A DNA stretch of 64,000 nt from Gaetbulibacter sp. S0825 (GCF_011777505.1 NZ_JAATJT010000001.1:806001-870000), one strand, 5' to 3'. Shown: positions 26,222 to 36,739, numbered from the stretch's first letter. Numbers and translations are program-made. Notes: generated by a model not told the origin, from the sequence alone.

Positions 26222-27996
26222 GAGGTAAAATTAATTAATTCGCGTCTATACGCGGTTAATAATTTTGATTTTGACACAAACCCTAGATATGTTCCTTGTT
26301 TAATTACAGGAAGATTCCAAGCACCAGACGTTTGAAATTTCTTCATGACTTGTTTCATCGAATCGTTTTCATAATCGATAAATTCTGGTGGGTTGCTCAT
26401 AAATGTTTGAACAGAAGTTGTTTCGTATAATGATTGGTCGAACATGACGGTTCTAATATCATCCAGTAAAATAATACCAACCAAAACATGAGATTCATCT
26501 ACGACAGGAAAGAGATTTCGACTAGATTTTGAAACGCCATTTTTAAGCATATCGCCCAAAGACATTTCAGGATGAAGTACTATAAAATCTTTTTCTATGA
26601 CGCTATCTAGACTCATTAAAGTTAAAACACTCTGGTCTTTATTATGTGTTAAGAGCGCACCTTTTTCAGCTAATTCTTTGGTGTAGATTGTATGCTCCAC
26701 AGCATTTTTTGTAATTATGAACGACATTGAAACGGTTATCATTAATGGGATAAATAGCTCGTAACCTCCAGTAATTTCAGCTATTAAGAAAATAGCAGTC
26801 AATGGTGCATGTAAAACCCCAGCAATTAAACCAGCCATCCCAACTAATGTAAAATTTGCTTCAGATACCTGAAAATCTAATCCTAAATTGTTAATAATTT
26901 TTGCAACCACATTTCCTAGAGCGCTACCCATAACCAATGTAGGAATAATGATTCCACCAACTCCTCCAGCGGCAAGTGTTGTGGTCATTGCTATAGCCTT
27001 AAAAACAGTAATGCCAATAAGTAATGCAATAACCACCCAAATATTATCTAGATAACTATCAAAAGGTGTTTTCCCTAAAGCACCAAGGTCATTACCAGTC
27101 ATTAAATCGTTAATGAACCCAAATCCTTCACCATACAAGGGTGGAATAAAATAGAGCATAACACCAATAATTAAACCGCCAAAAAGTAATTTTTTACGTC
27201 TTGTATTAAAGCGATTAAAAAAAGTGTTTATAGCAAAATATATTTTTGAAAAATAAATAGAAGCAATCCCAGTTCCTATTCCTAAAATAATATAAAAAAA
27301 CGTATCGTTTATGGCAAATTTATCAGATACAGTAAAGTTGAAAATAGTATCATCACCTACAAAAAAATAAGAAGTTAATACTGAAGAAACAGAGGCTATT
27401 AATAAAGGTAATAACGAAGCAAATGTTAAGTCTAAACTAAAAACCTCGATTGCAAAAATAATAGCAGCAATAGGTGACTTAAAAATTGAAGCTATAGCTC
27501 CAGCTGCTGCACAACCAATTAAGAGTGTTCGTGTTTTTCTATCGATATGAAACAGCTGTCCAATATTAGAGCTTATTGCAGAAGCAGAAGCAATTGCTGG
27601 TCCCAGTAATCCAACCGAACCACCAAACCCAACTGTTAATGGTGCCGTTATTAAAGGGTAATATATTTTATTTCGGTTAAGTAAACCGCTTTTTTTTGAT
27701 AACGAAAAGAGTATTGAAGGTATAGCATGTTCGATTGGTTTCTTAGACACAAATCTTACAAAAAGATACACCAAAAATAGTCCAATTGTTGGTAAAATGA
27801 AGTATAAATACTCTTTAGATAGAATAATACTTTGCTCTAAAAACCACTCAATAGAGTAGGTAATGTTTTTAATAGTCACCGAGACCAATCCTGCTAATAA
27901 ACCAATAAGCATACTTAATAGGAAAACAAAATTTTTGTGCGATATGTATTTGTATCGCCAAAGAAGTACTCTTGCAAGTAAGGTATTGTTTGCCAT
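26218..27996 (-). CDS. ClC-family anion channel/transporter with CBS pair, gating Glu replaced
   Basis: 592 residues. The ClC membrane domain (about 20-430) has the motifs GFGGSVGLLGP (123-133) and GGVGGIIIPTLVMGSALG. A CBS-domain pair follows (about 450-585). In most ClC proteins the first motif reads GxEGP, with the Glu that gates the pore and couples protons; here L131 (codon CTG at 27604-27606) takes that place. This suggests channel-like or uncoupled anion transport. The gene is followed by a coupled 74-residue membrane protein. The start is ATG 27996. Confidence 0.88.
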   Translation of the reverse strand: MANNTLLARVLLWRYKYISHKNFVFLLSMLIGLLAGLVSVTIKNITYSIEWFLEQSIILSKEYLYFILPTIGLFLVYLFVRFVSKKPIEHAIPSILFSLSKKSGLLNRNKIYYPLITAPLTVGFGGSVGLLGPAIASASAISSNIGQLFHIDRKTRTLLIGCAAAGAIASIFKSPIAAIIFAIEVFSLDLTFASLLPLLIASVSSVLTSYFFVGDDTIFNFTVSDKFAINDTFFYIILGIGTGIASIYFSKIYFAINTFFNRFNTRRKKLLFGGLIIGVMLYFIPPLYGEGFGFINDLMTGNDLGALGKTPFDSYLDNIWVVIALLIGITVFKAIAMTTTLAAGGVGGIIIPTLVMGSALGNVVAKIINNLGLDFQVSEANFTLVGMAGLIAGVLHAPLTAIFLIAEITGGYELFIPLMITVSMSFIITKNAVEHTIYTKELAEKGALLTHNKDQSVLTLMSLDSVIEKDFIVLHPEMSLGDMLKNGVSKSSRNLFPVVDESHVLVGIILLDDIRTVMFDQSLYETTSVQTFMSNPPEFIDYENDSMKQVMKKFQTSGAWNLPVIKQGTYLGFVSKSKLLTAYRRELINFTS

Positions 27997-28009
27997 AATT
28001 AAAGCTAAT

Positions 28010-28040
28010 AAAAAATCCCGCTACTATGCAGGATTTTTTA
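28010..28040 (-). terminator. Intrinsic terminator after aspS
   Basis: AAAAAATCC and GGATTTTTT arms around a 13-nt loop. It lies just after the aspS stop (28042) in the direction of transcription and before the ClC gene start. Confidence 0.75.
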
Positions 28041-28041
28041 T

Positions 28042-29796
28042 TTATGATTTTAAATTAAGTTTTAAACTCAATTCTTTTAGTTGGTCATCATCAATTGGTG
28101 CGGGAGCATCAATCATGACGTCTCGACCAGAATTGTTTTTAGGAAATGCAATAAAGTCTCTAATAGTTTCTTGCCCACCTAAAATCGCTACTAATCTATC
28201 TAGTCCAAAGGCAATACCACCATGGGGTGGTGCACCAAATTCAAAAGCATTCATTAAAAATCCAAATTGCGCTTTAGCTTCTTTTTTAGTGAATCCTAAA
28301 TGGTCGAACATTAAAGATTGCGTTTCTTTATCGTGAATTCTAATTGAGCCACCACCAATTTCGTTTCCATTTAGAACTAAGTCGTATGCATTTGCTTTAA
28401 CATCTCCAGGATTGGTGTCCAATAACTCAATTTGCCCAGGTTTTGGTGATGTAAATGGATGATGCATGGCGTGGTAACGTTGTGTGTCTTCGTCCCACTC
28501 TAACAATGGAAAATCAATCACCCAAAGAGGTGCAAATTCGTTAGATTTTCTTAGCCCTAGCTGTTCAGCCAACTCCATTCTAAGTGCACTTAATTGTGCT
28601 CTTACTTTATTGGTATTCCCTGACAATACACAAATTAAATCGCCTGCTTTTGCATTAGTAGCTTCTGCCCATTTTGCTAAATCATCTTGGTCGTAAAACT
28701 TATCGACGGATGATTTATAAGTACCATCGTCGTTGCAGCGAACATATACCATCCCTAGAGCACCGACTTGAGGGCGTTTTACCCAATCAATTAATTTATC
28801 GATGTCTTTTCTTGAATATGAATTTCCGCCAGGAACAGCAATCCCAACCACTAATTCAGCTGAATTGAAGACATTAAAATCTTTATGTTGCGCAACGCCA
28901 TTTAGCTCGCCAAATTCCATCCCAAAACGAATGTCTGGTTTGTCATTTCCGTAGCGTTTCATTGCTTCGTCGAATGTCATTCTAGGGAAATCAGCTATTT
29001 CTACACCATGAATTTCTTTAATTAAATGACGAGTTAATCCTTCAAAGGTATTTAAGATATCTTCTTGCTCAACAAATGCCATTTCACAGTCTATTTGTGT
29101 GAATTCTGGTTGTCTATCGGCTCGCAAATCTTCATCTCTAAAACACTTTACAATTTGAAAGTATTTGTCCATACCACCAACCATGAGCAATTGCTTGAAG
29201 GTTTGTGGTGATTGTGGAAGCGCATAAAACTGTCCTTCATTCATTCTTGAAGGCACCACAAAATCTCTAGCACCTTCTGGAGTAGATTTAATTAAATAAG
29301 GTGTTTCAACTTCAATAAAATCATTTTTTGATAGATAGTTTCTAACTTCTTGAGTCACTTTGTGTCTAAAAATTAGATTGTCTTTCACAGGATTTCGTCT
29401 AATATCTAAATAACGATATTGCATACGTAATTCTTCACCTCCATCCGTTTCATCTTCTATTGTAAACGGAGGTAGTTTAGCTGTGTTGAGTATCTCTAGT
29501 TTAGACACTAATATTTCTATATCTCCTGTTGGAATATTTGGATTTTTAGAGGCTCTTTTAATCACTTCTCCTTCAACTTGAACCACGAACTCACGACCTA
29601 GCTTTTGAGCTTGTTGCATCATCCCTTTTGAAGTGCGTTCTTCATCAAAAATTAGTTGTGTAATACCATAGCGATCTCTTAAATCGACCCAAATCATAAA
29701 ACCTTTATCTCTAGATTTTTGAACCCAACCCGCTAGCGTCACTTTTTTTGCAATATCACTAGCTCTTAATTCACCACAATTATGACTTCTATACAT
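28042..29796 (-). CDS. aspS: Aspartyl-tRNA synthetase
   Basis: 584 residues, the bacterial type. An N-terminal OB-fold anticodon domain (about 1-105) is followed by the class II catalytic core. Motif 2 is around [19 protein letters not shown], motif 3 is [15 protein letters not shown], and there is a GAD insertion domain (about 280-410). It charges tRNA-Asp. A -7 element TAAATTTG (29816-29823, minus strand) gives a leader of about 16 nt. It is monocistronic, with its own terminator. Confidence 0.96.
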   Translation of the reverse strand: MYRSHNCGELRASDIAKKVTLAGWVQKSRDKGFMIWVDLRDRYGITQLIFDEERTSKGMMQQAQKLGREFVVQVEGEVIKRASKNPNIPTGDIEILVSKLEILNTAKLPPFTIEDETDGGEELRMQYRYLDIRRNPVKDNLIFRHKVTQEVRNYLSKNDFIEVETPYLIKSTPEGARDFVVPSRMNEGQFYALPQSPQTFKQLLMVGGMDKYFQIVKCFRDEDLRADRQPEFTQIDCEMAFVEQEDILNTFEGLTRHLIKEIHGVEIADFPRMTFDEAMKRYGNDKPDIRFGMEFGELNGVAQHKDFNVFNSAELVVGIAVPGGNSYSRKDIDKLIDWVKRPQVGALGMVYVRCNDDGTYKSSVDKFYDQDDLAKWAEATNAKAGDLICVLSGNTNKVRAQLSALRMELAEQLGLRKSNEFAPLWVIDFPLLEWDEDTQRYHAMHHPFTSPKPGQIELLDTNPGDVKANAYDLVLNGNEIGGGSIRIHDKETQSLMFDHLGFTKKEAKAQFGFLMNAFEFGAPPHGGIAFGLDRLVAILGGQETIRDFIAFPKNNSGRDVMIDAPAPIDDDQLKELSLKLNLKS

Positions 29797-29845
29797 ATTT
29801 AGAAAATTTGATTTGCAAATTTACATAAGTTAAATGATTAATAAT

Positions 29846-29875
29846 GAAAAAGCCCTAACATTTGTTAAGGCTTTT
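29846..29875 (-). terminator. Intrinsic terminator of the RND efflux operon
   Basis: On the minus strand GCC, TTAACA, loop, TGTTA, GGGC, then U5. It lies about 45 bp after the RND permease stop. Another imperfect hairpin precedes it around the sequence CCGGAGCTCTCAAGG. Confidence 0.7.
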
Positions 29876-29921
29876 CCTGGTATTAATCCGGAGCTCTCAA
29901 GGAAAGCTGTTGTTAATATTG

Positions 29922-32900
29922 TTATTTTGTTGTTACTTGATCTTGAGCTATAAGTTTAGGTTCATTATTTTCATTTGTCTTGTTTCTAATCCACATTTTT
30001 AATTTCATAGATAAGAAAAACATTACAGGAACTATTATAAGTGTTAAGAAAGTTGCTATTAATAATCCATAAATAACGGTCCACGCTAGTGGCCCCCAAA
30101 ATACAACGTTGTCTCCACCCATATAAATATTAGCATCAAACTCTTTAAATAGAGTAAAGAAGTTAATATTTAAACCAATGGCTAATGGAATTAACCCAAG
30201 AATGGTAGTAATAGCTGTTAATAGTACAGGACGTAAACGCGCTTTACCAGCTTTAATAATACTCTCAAATAAATCTTCAGTGCTTAAATATTCATTTTTA
30301 TCTAAGTCTAAGTCATTTTTCTTCCTGTCAATTAGTAGTTGCGCATAATCGAGCAATACAACACCATTGTTTACTACAATTCCGGCTAGTGATATAATAC
30401 CAACCATAGTCATCATAATCACAAAGGCACTACCAGTAATAACAATACCGCCAAATACACCAATTAAGCTCAAGAAAATAGCCAACATAATAATAGCTGG
30501 TTTAGATATAGAGTTGAATTGAAAAATTAAAATGAAGAAAATTAAGCCTAATCCTGTAAAAAATGCACCCATTAAAAACGCCATTTGCTTGTTTTGCTCT
30601 TCAATTTGACCTGTATAATCAATTTTGATGTTATTTGGTAAATCTAAGTAGCTTTTCATTTCATTTTGAATTTGAGCGACAATGGCGCCAGCATCAGTAT
30701 AGCCAGGAGCCAATGCTGAATACACAGTTACAACGCGTTTAGCATCCTTATGTTTAATAGCACTAAAACCTGAGTTGTTTTCATGCTTTGCAACTGCAGA
30801 TACAGGGATGCTTTTTATTTGACCTGAGTTGTCCCTAAAAGTAATATTCTGGTTAAATAAGGCACTAGTATTATATCTATTGTCTTTGTTGAACCGCACA
30901 TAAATATCATAATCATCACCACTTTCTTTATAAATTCCTGCTTTTGAACCAAAAATAGAATTACGTAATTGTTGACCAACTTGTAAAGCACTTATACCTA
31001 ATTCTCCTGCCTTTTCTCTATTTACAACAACTTGCATCGTTGGTTTGTCCTTGTTCACATCAATTTTAAGCTCATCAATACCTGCAATATTTCTAGAGTT
31101 GATAAACTCACGCATATCTTCGGCAGTAGCGATTAACTCATTGTAATCGTCACCTTCTATTTCAATATTAATTGGCGAACCTGCTGGCGGACCATCGGCA
31201 TTTTTTTCAACAGAAATTAAGACACCAGGATAAATACCAATGAGTGATTCCTGCATTTTTTGACGCAAGAGTTCGCTATCTTTACCACGACGATATTTAA
31301 ACTCACGCATAGATGCAGTTATTTTTGCTTTATGTGGCATTTCTGCTGCCGAACCAGCATCTGTTTGTGGGTTTCCAGCTCCTTCACCAACTTGTGATAC
31401 TGCACTTTCTACCATAAAATTGTAATTACCATCTTTATACTCATCATCGTCAAGTACGTCATAAACGCGTTTTTCAATTTCTTTGGTAATTGTATTGGTT
31501 TTTTCAATGGCAGTTCCTTGGGGATATTCTATATAGACAATAATTTGGTTAGGTTTATTGTCTGGAAAAAATTCTACTTTAGTTCGTTGTGTTGCTAATG
31601 ATGCCCCAAATGCAATAAATGCTAATATTAATAATACAAATATGCCAATACTTAACATATAGGGTTTTTTACCAGAAAGCGCCCAACGCAGTTGATTTTC
31701 ATACCAACGTTCTAGTTTTACTAATGTTTTAGTTTGAAAGTTGTTTGCCCATTTACGCAAAAACAAGCGATACACCCAAAGTAGTATTGCAGTTAAAACC
31801 ATAAGGCTTCCTAACGCCCTGTATTCACCACCAATAATAAAGACAATAATACCTGTAACCGTCATGATTAAGGTGTTTTTAATAATCTTTTTTAATGGCA
31901 TGTCTTTGTCTTCGGTTTGCATAAACTGCGATACTAAAACAGAATTAAAAAAGATGGCTACAAAGAGTGATGACCCTAAAACTATTGATAGTGTTTGAGG
32001 TAAAATCATCATAAACTCTCCCATTAGACCTGGCCATAATCCTAGAGGGATAAAGGCTGCTACCGTAGTAGCTGTTGATATAATAATTGGAAATGCAATT
32101 TCACCTATTCCTTTTTTAGCGGCTTCAAGTCGACTCATTCCTTCCTCGTCCATTAAGCGATAAACGTTTTCAACGACCACAATACCGTTGTCAACTAACA
32201 TCCCAAGTCCCATAATTAGACCAAATAACACCATTGTGTTTAGAGAAATTCCAAATAAATCTAAAATCATGAGCGACATGAACATAGACATTGGAATGGC
32301 AAACCCAACAAAAATGGCATTTTTAAATCCTAAAAAGAACATTAGCACTGTCACCACTAGAATAACACCAAAAATGATATTATTAACAAGGTCGTCTACT
32401 TGACCAATAGTAACTGAAGATTGATCATTGGAAATAGTTACTACTAAATCTTGAGGGAATACATTCTTTATTGCATTATCTTTTATAACTTGTATTTGTT
32501 CTACAGCAGCAACCATGTTTTTTCCTGCTCGTTTTTTAACATCAAGCATTACAACAGGGTCTCCAAATTTACGAGCATAAGTGGTTTTATCTTCTTCTTT
32601 AAAAGATACGGTTGCCACATCTTTTAGGTAAATAGCTTTACCATTTTCAGATTTTACAACAAAATTTTCAAGGTCTTTTGGAGATTCAATTTCACCTAAA
32701 ACACGTATAGTACGACGTTGTCCGCTGGCTATTAAATTTCCTGCAGACATAGTGGTATTCCCATTGTTTATAGCGCCAATAATATCATTGAAAGTTACTT
32801 GAGTTGCCATCATTTTATAGATGTCTACAGCAACTTCAACTTCTTTTTCTTGTGCACCACGAATATCTACTTTCTTAATTTCTTGTAAATCTTCAATTTC

Positions 32901-33437
32901 ATCTTGAAGGTATTCGCCAAATTCTTTTAATTTTTCGACTGGGTAGTCTCCAGAAATATTAATATTTAGAATTGGCATTTCTTCGGATAAACTCAATTCA
33001 AACACATCTGGTTCTACCTTGGCACCATTAAAGGTTGGCCAATCCTCACTAGAGGTCTCCGTGTCTATTTCATCTTTCACCTTTTGTTTTGCTTGGTCGA
33101 CAGTTATGTTTTCATCAAACTCAACCACAATCATAGAAAAATCTTCTTGCGAAGTTGAGGTTGTTTCTACCACATTGCTAACGGTTTTTAATTTGTCTTC
33201 AAGCGGGTCAGTAATGAGTTTTTCAATATCTTCGGCAGTGTTACCTGGAAATACTGAACTTACATAAATTTTCGTTTCGTTTACTTCTGGGAAATTTTCT
33301 CTTGGCATATCGAAAAATGCCGAAACTCCAAGATAGAAGAACACAGCAATAAGGACGTACATCGTTGTCTTATTGTTAATAGCCCAAGATGAGAAACCAA
33401 ATTCCTTATCGACTTGTTTTTTCTTTTTAGTAGTCAT
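29922..33437 (-). CDS. RND efflux permease (AcrB/MMPL-type, HAE1-like)
   Basis: 1171 residues. The usual duplicated RND arrangement of helix 1, a large periplasmic loop and helices 2-6 is seen twice. The helix-4 block GLIMGLGMLVDNGIVVVENVYR carries the proton-relay Asp region, and the second half has GIISLAGIVVNNGVVLLDYA. It is longer than AcrB (about 1050) because of an extra hydrophobic stretch between the halves (about 540-590), common in Bacteroidota. It pumps substrates outward by proton motive force with the MFP and TolC proteins encoded just upstream. Substrate unknown. Confidence 0.92.
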   Translation of the reverse strand: MTTKKKKQVDKEFGFSSWAINNKTTMYVLIAVFFYLGVSAFFDMPRENFPEVNETKIYVSSVFPGNTAEDIEKLITDPLEDKLKTVSNVVETTSTSQEDFSMIVVEFDENITVDQAKQKVKDEIDTETSSEDWPTFNGAKVEPDVFELSLSEEMPILNINISGDYPVEKLKEFGEYLQDEIEDLQEIKKVDIRGAQEKEVEVAVDIYKMMATQVTFNDIIGAINNGNTTMSAGNLIASGQRRTIRVLGEIESPKDLENFVVKSENGKAIYLKDVATVSFKEEDKTTYARKFGDPVVMLDVKKRAGKNMVAAVEQIQVIKDNAIKNVFPQDLVVTISNDQSSVTIGQVDDLVNNIIFGVILVVTVLMFFLGFKNAIFVGFAIPMSMFMSLMILDLFGISLNTMVLFGLIMGLGMLVDNGIVVVENVYRLMDEEGMSRLEAAKKGIGEIAFPIIISTATTVAAFIPLGLWPGLMGEFMMILPQTLSIVLGSSLFVAIFFNSVLVSQFMQTEDKDMPLKKIIKNTLIMTVTGIIVFIIGGEYRALGSLMVLTAILLWVYRLFLRKWANNFQTKTLVKLERWYENQLRWALSGKKPYMLSIGIFVLLILAFIAFGASLATQRTKVEFFPDNKPNQIIVYIEYPQGTAIEKTNTITKEIEKRVYDVLDDDEYKDGNYNFMVESAVSQVGEGAGNPQTDAGSAAEMPHKAKITASMREFKYRRGKDSELLRQKMQESLIGIYPGVLISVEKNADGPPAGSPINIEIEGDDYNELIATAEDMREFINSRNIAGIDELKIDVNKDKPTMQVVVNREKAGELGISALQVGQQLRNSIFGSKAGIYKESGDDYDIYVRFNKDNRYNTSALFNQNITFRDNSGQIKSIPVSAVAKHENNSGFSAIKHKDAKRVVTVYSALAPGYTDAGAIVAQIQNEMKSYLDLPNNIKIDYTGQIEEQNKQMAFLMGAFFTGLGLIFFILIFQFNSISKPAIIMLAIFLSLIGVFGGIVITGSAFVIMMTMVGIISLAGIVVNNGVVLLDYAQLLIDRKKNDLDLDKNEYLSTEDLFESIIKAGKARLRPVLLTAITTILGLIPLAIGLNINFFTLFKEFDANIYMGGDNVVFWGPLAWTVIYGLLIATFLTLIIVPVMFFLSMKLKMWIRNKTNENNEPKLIAQDQVTTK

Positions 33438-33451
33438 TAGTTTGTGGTTTT

Positions 33452-34633
33452 TTAGTCTTTAGAAAGATTGATAACTTTTACCGCCTGTCCATCTTTTACA
33501 CTTCTGGCACCTTCTTGAATAATTTCTGTCCCACTTTCAATCCCTTCTAATACTTCAATAACATCGCCTTGAGTTTTTCCAGTTTTTATAATAACCCTAC
33601 TTGCAGTACCTTCTTTATTACTGTTTTTATTATTAACTACATAAACATATTGTTCTCCTTCAGCATTTTCTGAGATTATACTTTGTGGAACTAAAAGCGC
33701 TTTCTCATTTGTATAATCATTAATTTTCAGTTTAGCAGTAAGGTTTGGCTTAATGGATTTATTTGAATTTGGGATGCCAACTTCTACCTTAAAAGTTCTA
33801 TTTGCAGGATTAATATAATCACTCGCCTGACGAACTTCGGTTTCAATAGTTTTACCTAAAACAGGAAACTCTACGGTAACATGTTTTCCTTTTGTAACAT
33901 CTGTAATATAGCTTTCTGGAACATCAGTTTCAATATACATATTGTTTAAATTCACTATGCGAATTAAAGGTGTTTGTCCTGCACCAACAACACTACCTTG
34001 TTCAGTAATTACATCGTCAATAGTTCCTGAAAAAGGCGCTCTAACAGTAGTTTTTGCAATTTGCTGTTTTAATTGATTAATGGCTTCAACTTGAGATTCG
34101 TAAGTAGATTTTGCTTGTAAATATTGAATCTCACTTCCAATGTTTTGTTCCCATAGGCGTTTTTGGCGCTCGAAAGTTGTTTTACCTAAATCTGCTTGAA
34201 TTTGTAATTGTGATAATTGTTGGCTTAATCCTCCATCATCAATTTTTGCAAGAATTTGACCTTTACTTACTTTTTGACCTTCTTTTACATATACATTTGT
34301 AAGTATTCCATTGTACTCTGGTGTAATAACTAATAAGTTTTTGGTTGTTACATTACCTTGTATTTCGAGCATATGCTTAAACACTTCTTGTTTTGCAGTA
34401 AATGTTGTAATTAAGGGTACATTTTTTACGGTATCAATTTTGGAGATGGCGTCATCTAGTTGTTTTATTTTACTCTGAATAACTTGTTGATCATTTACCA
34501 AATCGGCTCTTTTTTTGCGAATGTTTTCCAAGTTATTACTTTGCAAAACGCTCTCTACCGTGTTTTTTTTCTTGTCACCTCCACATGAAGCCAAAACAAG
34601 AACTAAGATTAATAATGTGAATATATGTTTCAT
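33452..34633 (-). CDS. RND efflux periplasmic adaptor (membrane fusion protein), lipoprotein
   Basis: About 393 residues from ATG 34633 (MKHIFTLL), which directly gives a lipoprotein signal ending LASC (Cys17). The frame continues upstream to 34675 but overlaps the tolC-like gene there. A coiled-coil hairpin (about 30-75 and 150-195), lipoyl-like halves (GNVTTKNLLVITPEYNG and FSGTIDDVITEQGSVVG, each part of the barrel-sandwich) and beta-barrel domains match the HlyD/AcrA family. It bridges the RND pump and TolC. It lies 14 bp before the permease gene. Confidence 0.9.
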   Translation of the reverse strand: MKHIFTLLILVLVLASCGGDKKKNTVESVLQSNNLENIRKKRADLVNDQQVIQSKIKQLDDAISKIDTVKNVPLITTFTAKQEVFKHMLEIQGNVTTKNLLVITPEYNGILTNVYVKEGQKVSKGQILAKIDDGGLSQQLSQLQIQADLGKTTFERQKRLWEQNIGSEIQYLQAKSTYESQVEAINQLKQQIAKTTVRAPFSGTIDDVITEQGSVVGAGQTPLIRIVNLNNMYIETDVPESYITDVTKGKHVTVEFPVLGKTIETEVRQASDYINPANRTFKVEVGIPNSNKSIKPNLTAKLKINDYTNEKALLVPQSIISENAEGEQYVYVVNNKNSNKEGTASRVIIKTGKTQGDVIEVLEGIESGTEIIQEGARSVKDGQAVKVINLSKD

Positions 34634-34655
34634 TTTATAGTGTTTTCTTGATTGA

Positions 34656-36002
34656 TTAGTTTTTTGGAATTTCATTAAGTACTGTTTCTAAAGCTGCTTT
34701 TTTGTTGATTACATCTAACATTGCTTGCAATAATTCTTGTTGAGCTGTGTATAATTGAGTTTGTGCTTGACGTAAATCAAAACTTGAGCTTATTCCTTCA
34801 AAGAACTTCACTTGATTTTTTTTCTCAATACGTTCGGCCAAACTTAAATTGTCTTTTTTGTTTTGGTAATCTTCAATTGCAAATTTGTATTCACTTTTAG
34901 CAGTTTCAATTTGAAGTTTTAATTGTTGTTGGGTTTCGGTTAAATCATCTTTAGCTTTTTCAAGATTTATTTTTGCTCTCTGAGTAGCTGCAGAGCGCAT
35001 TCTAGAGCTAAAAATTGGAATATCCATGCTTATGCCAAGTAACGAAGTACCAAACCATTTTTGAGAGCTTTGCAAAAACTTAAATTGATTGTTATTACCA
35101 ACATAACCTCCATTAATAAAAGCATTAAGCGTTGGAAGTGCTTTGCTTTTTTCTAGTTTTAATAACAACTCTTTAGATACCTTATCGTTTTCGGCAATTT
35201 TATAATCAATGGTTTGTTCAATGTTTTCGTCGGCATCCAATAAACTAACAACCATATTTTCTGTTGTCAAACTATTTAGGTCGTCTGTAAGTTTAATATT
35301 TGAATCTAAATCAACACCTAATGTAATGTTTAGCATTTTATAAGCTAAGGTTTTTAAACGCTCGGTATTAGCCAAGTTACTTTTAATGCTTGAAAGTGTT
35401 ATTTGTAATTGTTCGACACTCTCTTCTTCGCCAAGGCCGTTTTCGTAGATTTTTGTGGTTTCATTTAGATTCTTTTCTAGTACTGCAATATTTCTTTCTA
35501 ATATTTTTACACTTTCTTCCGACAGAAGAACATTCCCGTAGGCATTAATTACAGCTTCTCTAACTTCTAAGTCTGTTTTTTCTTTGGCATTTTTAGAGAT
35601 TTCAAGAAATACCTTTGCCGACTGTAGTCCAACCAAGTAAGAGCCATCGAAGATCTTTTGATTTAGAGTTGCAGTAGCATTCATTGTTTTTTTGGTTCCA
35701 AAAGCTACCTCTGCAAAGTCTCCTGGGTTTCCCCCAAAAAATTCAGCTGGAATTAGTGATACTTGTTGTTTTAACCAATGATTATAATCTATTGATGCAC
35801 TTATTTGAGGCAGTCCAGAAGCTATAGTTTCCCATTTTTGATTTTCGGCTGCTTCAATATCCCGTTGCGCATTTTTAGCAGTTCGATTGTTTTCTAAAGC
35901 AAAGTCTATGGCTTCCTGTAGATTTAATGTTTCTGGTATTTCCTGAGAAAACCCAAAAGCATAAATAGTAATGCTAAAAACAGTTAAAATTGTTTTTTTC
36001 AT
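34656..36002 (-). CDS. TolC-family outer-membrane efflux protein
   Basis: About 448 residues from ATG 36002. The signal peptide MKKTILTVFSITIYAFGFSQ starts there, and the longer open frame to 36065 runs into the TetR gene. Two repeats of long helices and strands carry the OEP signatures NLQEAIDFALENNRTAKNA at the start and QLYTAQQELLQAMLDVINKKAALETVL at the end (first residues of each cited). It forms the outer-membrane duct of the efflux complex encoded with it. It begins 5 bp after the TetR stop, so the regulator and pump are one operon. Confidence 0.9.
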   Translation of the reverse strand: MKKTILTVFSITIYAFGFSQEIPETLNLQEAIDFALENNRTAKNAQRDIEAAENQKWETIASGLPQISASIDYNHWLKQQVSLIPAEFFGGNPGDFAEVAFGTKKTMNATATLNQKIFDGSYLVGLQSAKVFLEISKNAKEKTDLEVREAVINAYGNVLLSEESVKILERNIAVLEKNLNETTKIYENGLGEEESVEQLQITLSSIKSNLANTERLKTLAYKMLNITLGVDLDSNIKLTDDLNSLTTENMVVSLLDADENIEQTIDYKIAENDKVSKELLLKLEKSKALPTLNAFINGGYVGNNNQFKFLQSSQKWFGTSLLGISMDIPIFSSRMRSAATQRAKINLEKAKDDLTETQQQLKLQIETAKSEYKFAIEDYQNKKDNLSLAERIEKKNQVKFFEGISSSFDLRQAQTQLYTAQQELLQAMLDVINKKAALETVLNEIPKN

Positions 36003-36007
36003 GTGTC

Positions 36008-36613
36008 TTATGATTGATTTTTTTGAATGATTTCGTTTAAAATTTCTATGCCTTTTATAGTACAAATACCTCGTAAGTGATATTCAATATAATTTTCCAT
36101 CAGCATATTTTTTGAAAATGTATTATTTGGAAATAAATTATCATCTTTTATTGCTAGCATACAGTTGAAATAGATTCTTGTTATAAAATCCACATTAATG
36201 GTATCTCTATAAATACCTAATTCAACACCTCGGTTAAGGTTGGTATTAACGCATTTATACATCACTTCAAATTGCTTGTTTTTAAGTGAATTAAAAATTT
36301 TTGGATAATATTTTTGTAACTGATATTGAGGTGATGATTTTTCGTCTTTTAAGTGTTCCGAAACAAATCGTTTTATATCGTAAATTTCTTCAATAGGATT
36401 TTTTTCTAAGGCACAAATACAATCAATACCATGTGAAATTATGTTAAACATGGACAATGTTGTAGCCTCTACCAGTTTTGTCTTATTGTCGAAGTGTAGA
36501 TAAATGGTTTTTTTTGAAATACCTAAAGCATTAGCAATATCGTCCATTGTAACACTTTTAAAGCCGTAGCTCAAAAACAAATCGGCCGATTTATGTATAA
36601 TTTTTTCTCTCAT
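36008..36613 (-). CDS. TetR/AcrR family transcriptional regulator
   Basis: About 201 residues from ATG 36613 (MREKIIHKSADLF). An earlier in-frame ATG at 36625 falls inside the -7 element at 36623-36630. The N-terminal helix-turn-helix reads VTMDDIANALGISKKTIYLHFDNK. The C-terminal part is the variable ligand-binding domain. It is the first gene of the efflux operon, and an inverted repeat at 36636-36663 just upstream of the promoter is a likely operator, so it probably represses itself and the pump. Confidence 0.88.
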   Translation of the reverse strand: MREKIIHKSADLFLSYGFKSVTMDDIANALGISKKTIYLHFDNKTKLVEATTLSMFNIISHGIDCICALEKNPIEEIYDIKRFVSEHLKDEKSSPQYQLQKYYPKIFNSLKNKQFEVMYKCVNTNLNRGVELGIYRDTINVDFITRIYFNCMLAIKDDNLFPNNTFSKNMLMENYIEYHLRGICTIKGIEILNEIIQKNQS

Positions 36614-36622
36614 AATGGAGTG

Positions 36623-36630
36623 CAAAAGTA
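36623..36630 (-). promoter_or_regulatory. -7 element of the TetR-efflux operon
   Basis: TACTTTTG on the minus strand, exact TAnnTTTG. Inferred start about 36619, with a 5-6 nt leader before ATG 36613. Confidence 0.5.
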
Positions 36631-36635
36631 CGAGT

Positions 36636-36663
36636 GGAAACTTAAAAAACCAAAGAAGTTTCC
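36636..36663. promoter_or_regulatory. Candidate TetR operator
   Basis: GGAAACTT (36636-36643) and AAGTTTCC (36656-36663) form a perfect 8-bp inverted repeat with a 12-bp spacer. It lies over the region where the -33 element of the tetR promoter should be, consistent with repression. Confidence 0.5.
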
Positions 36664-36727
36664 AAAGTTTTAATAATTATTTAACATTGGATTGTTTATA
36701 GGTGCTATTTATTATTGGGAATTGCTT

Positions 36728-36735
36728 TATTTTTG
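36728..36735 (+). promoter_or_regulatory. -7 element of the polyprenyl synthase gene, leaderless start
   Basis: TATTTTTG, exact TAnnTTTG. Inferred start about 36739 and ATG at 36740. Confidence 0.5.
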
Positions 36736-36739
36736 CGAA

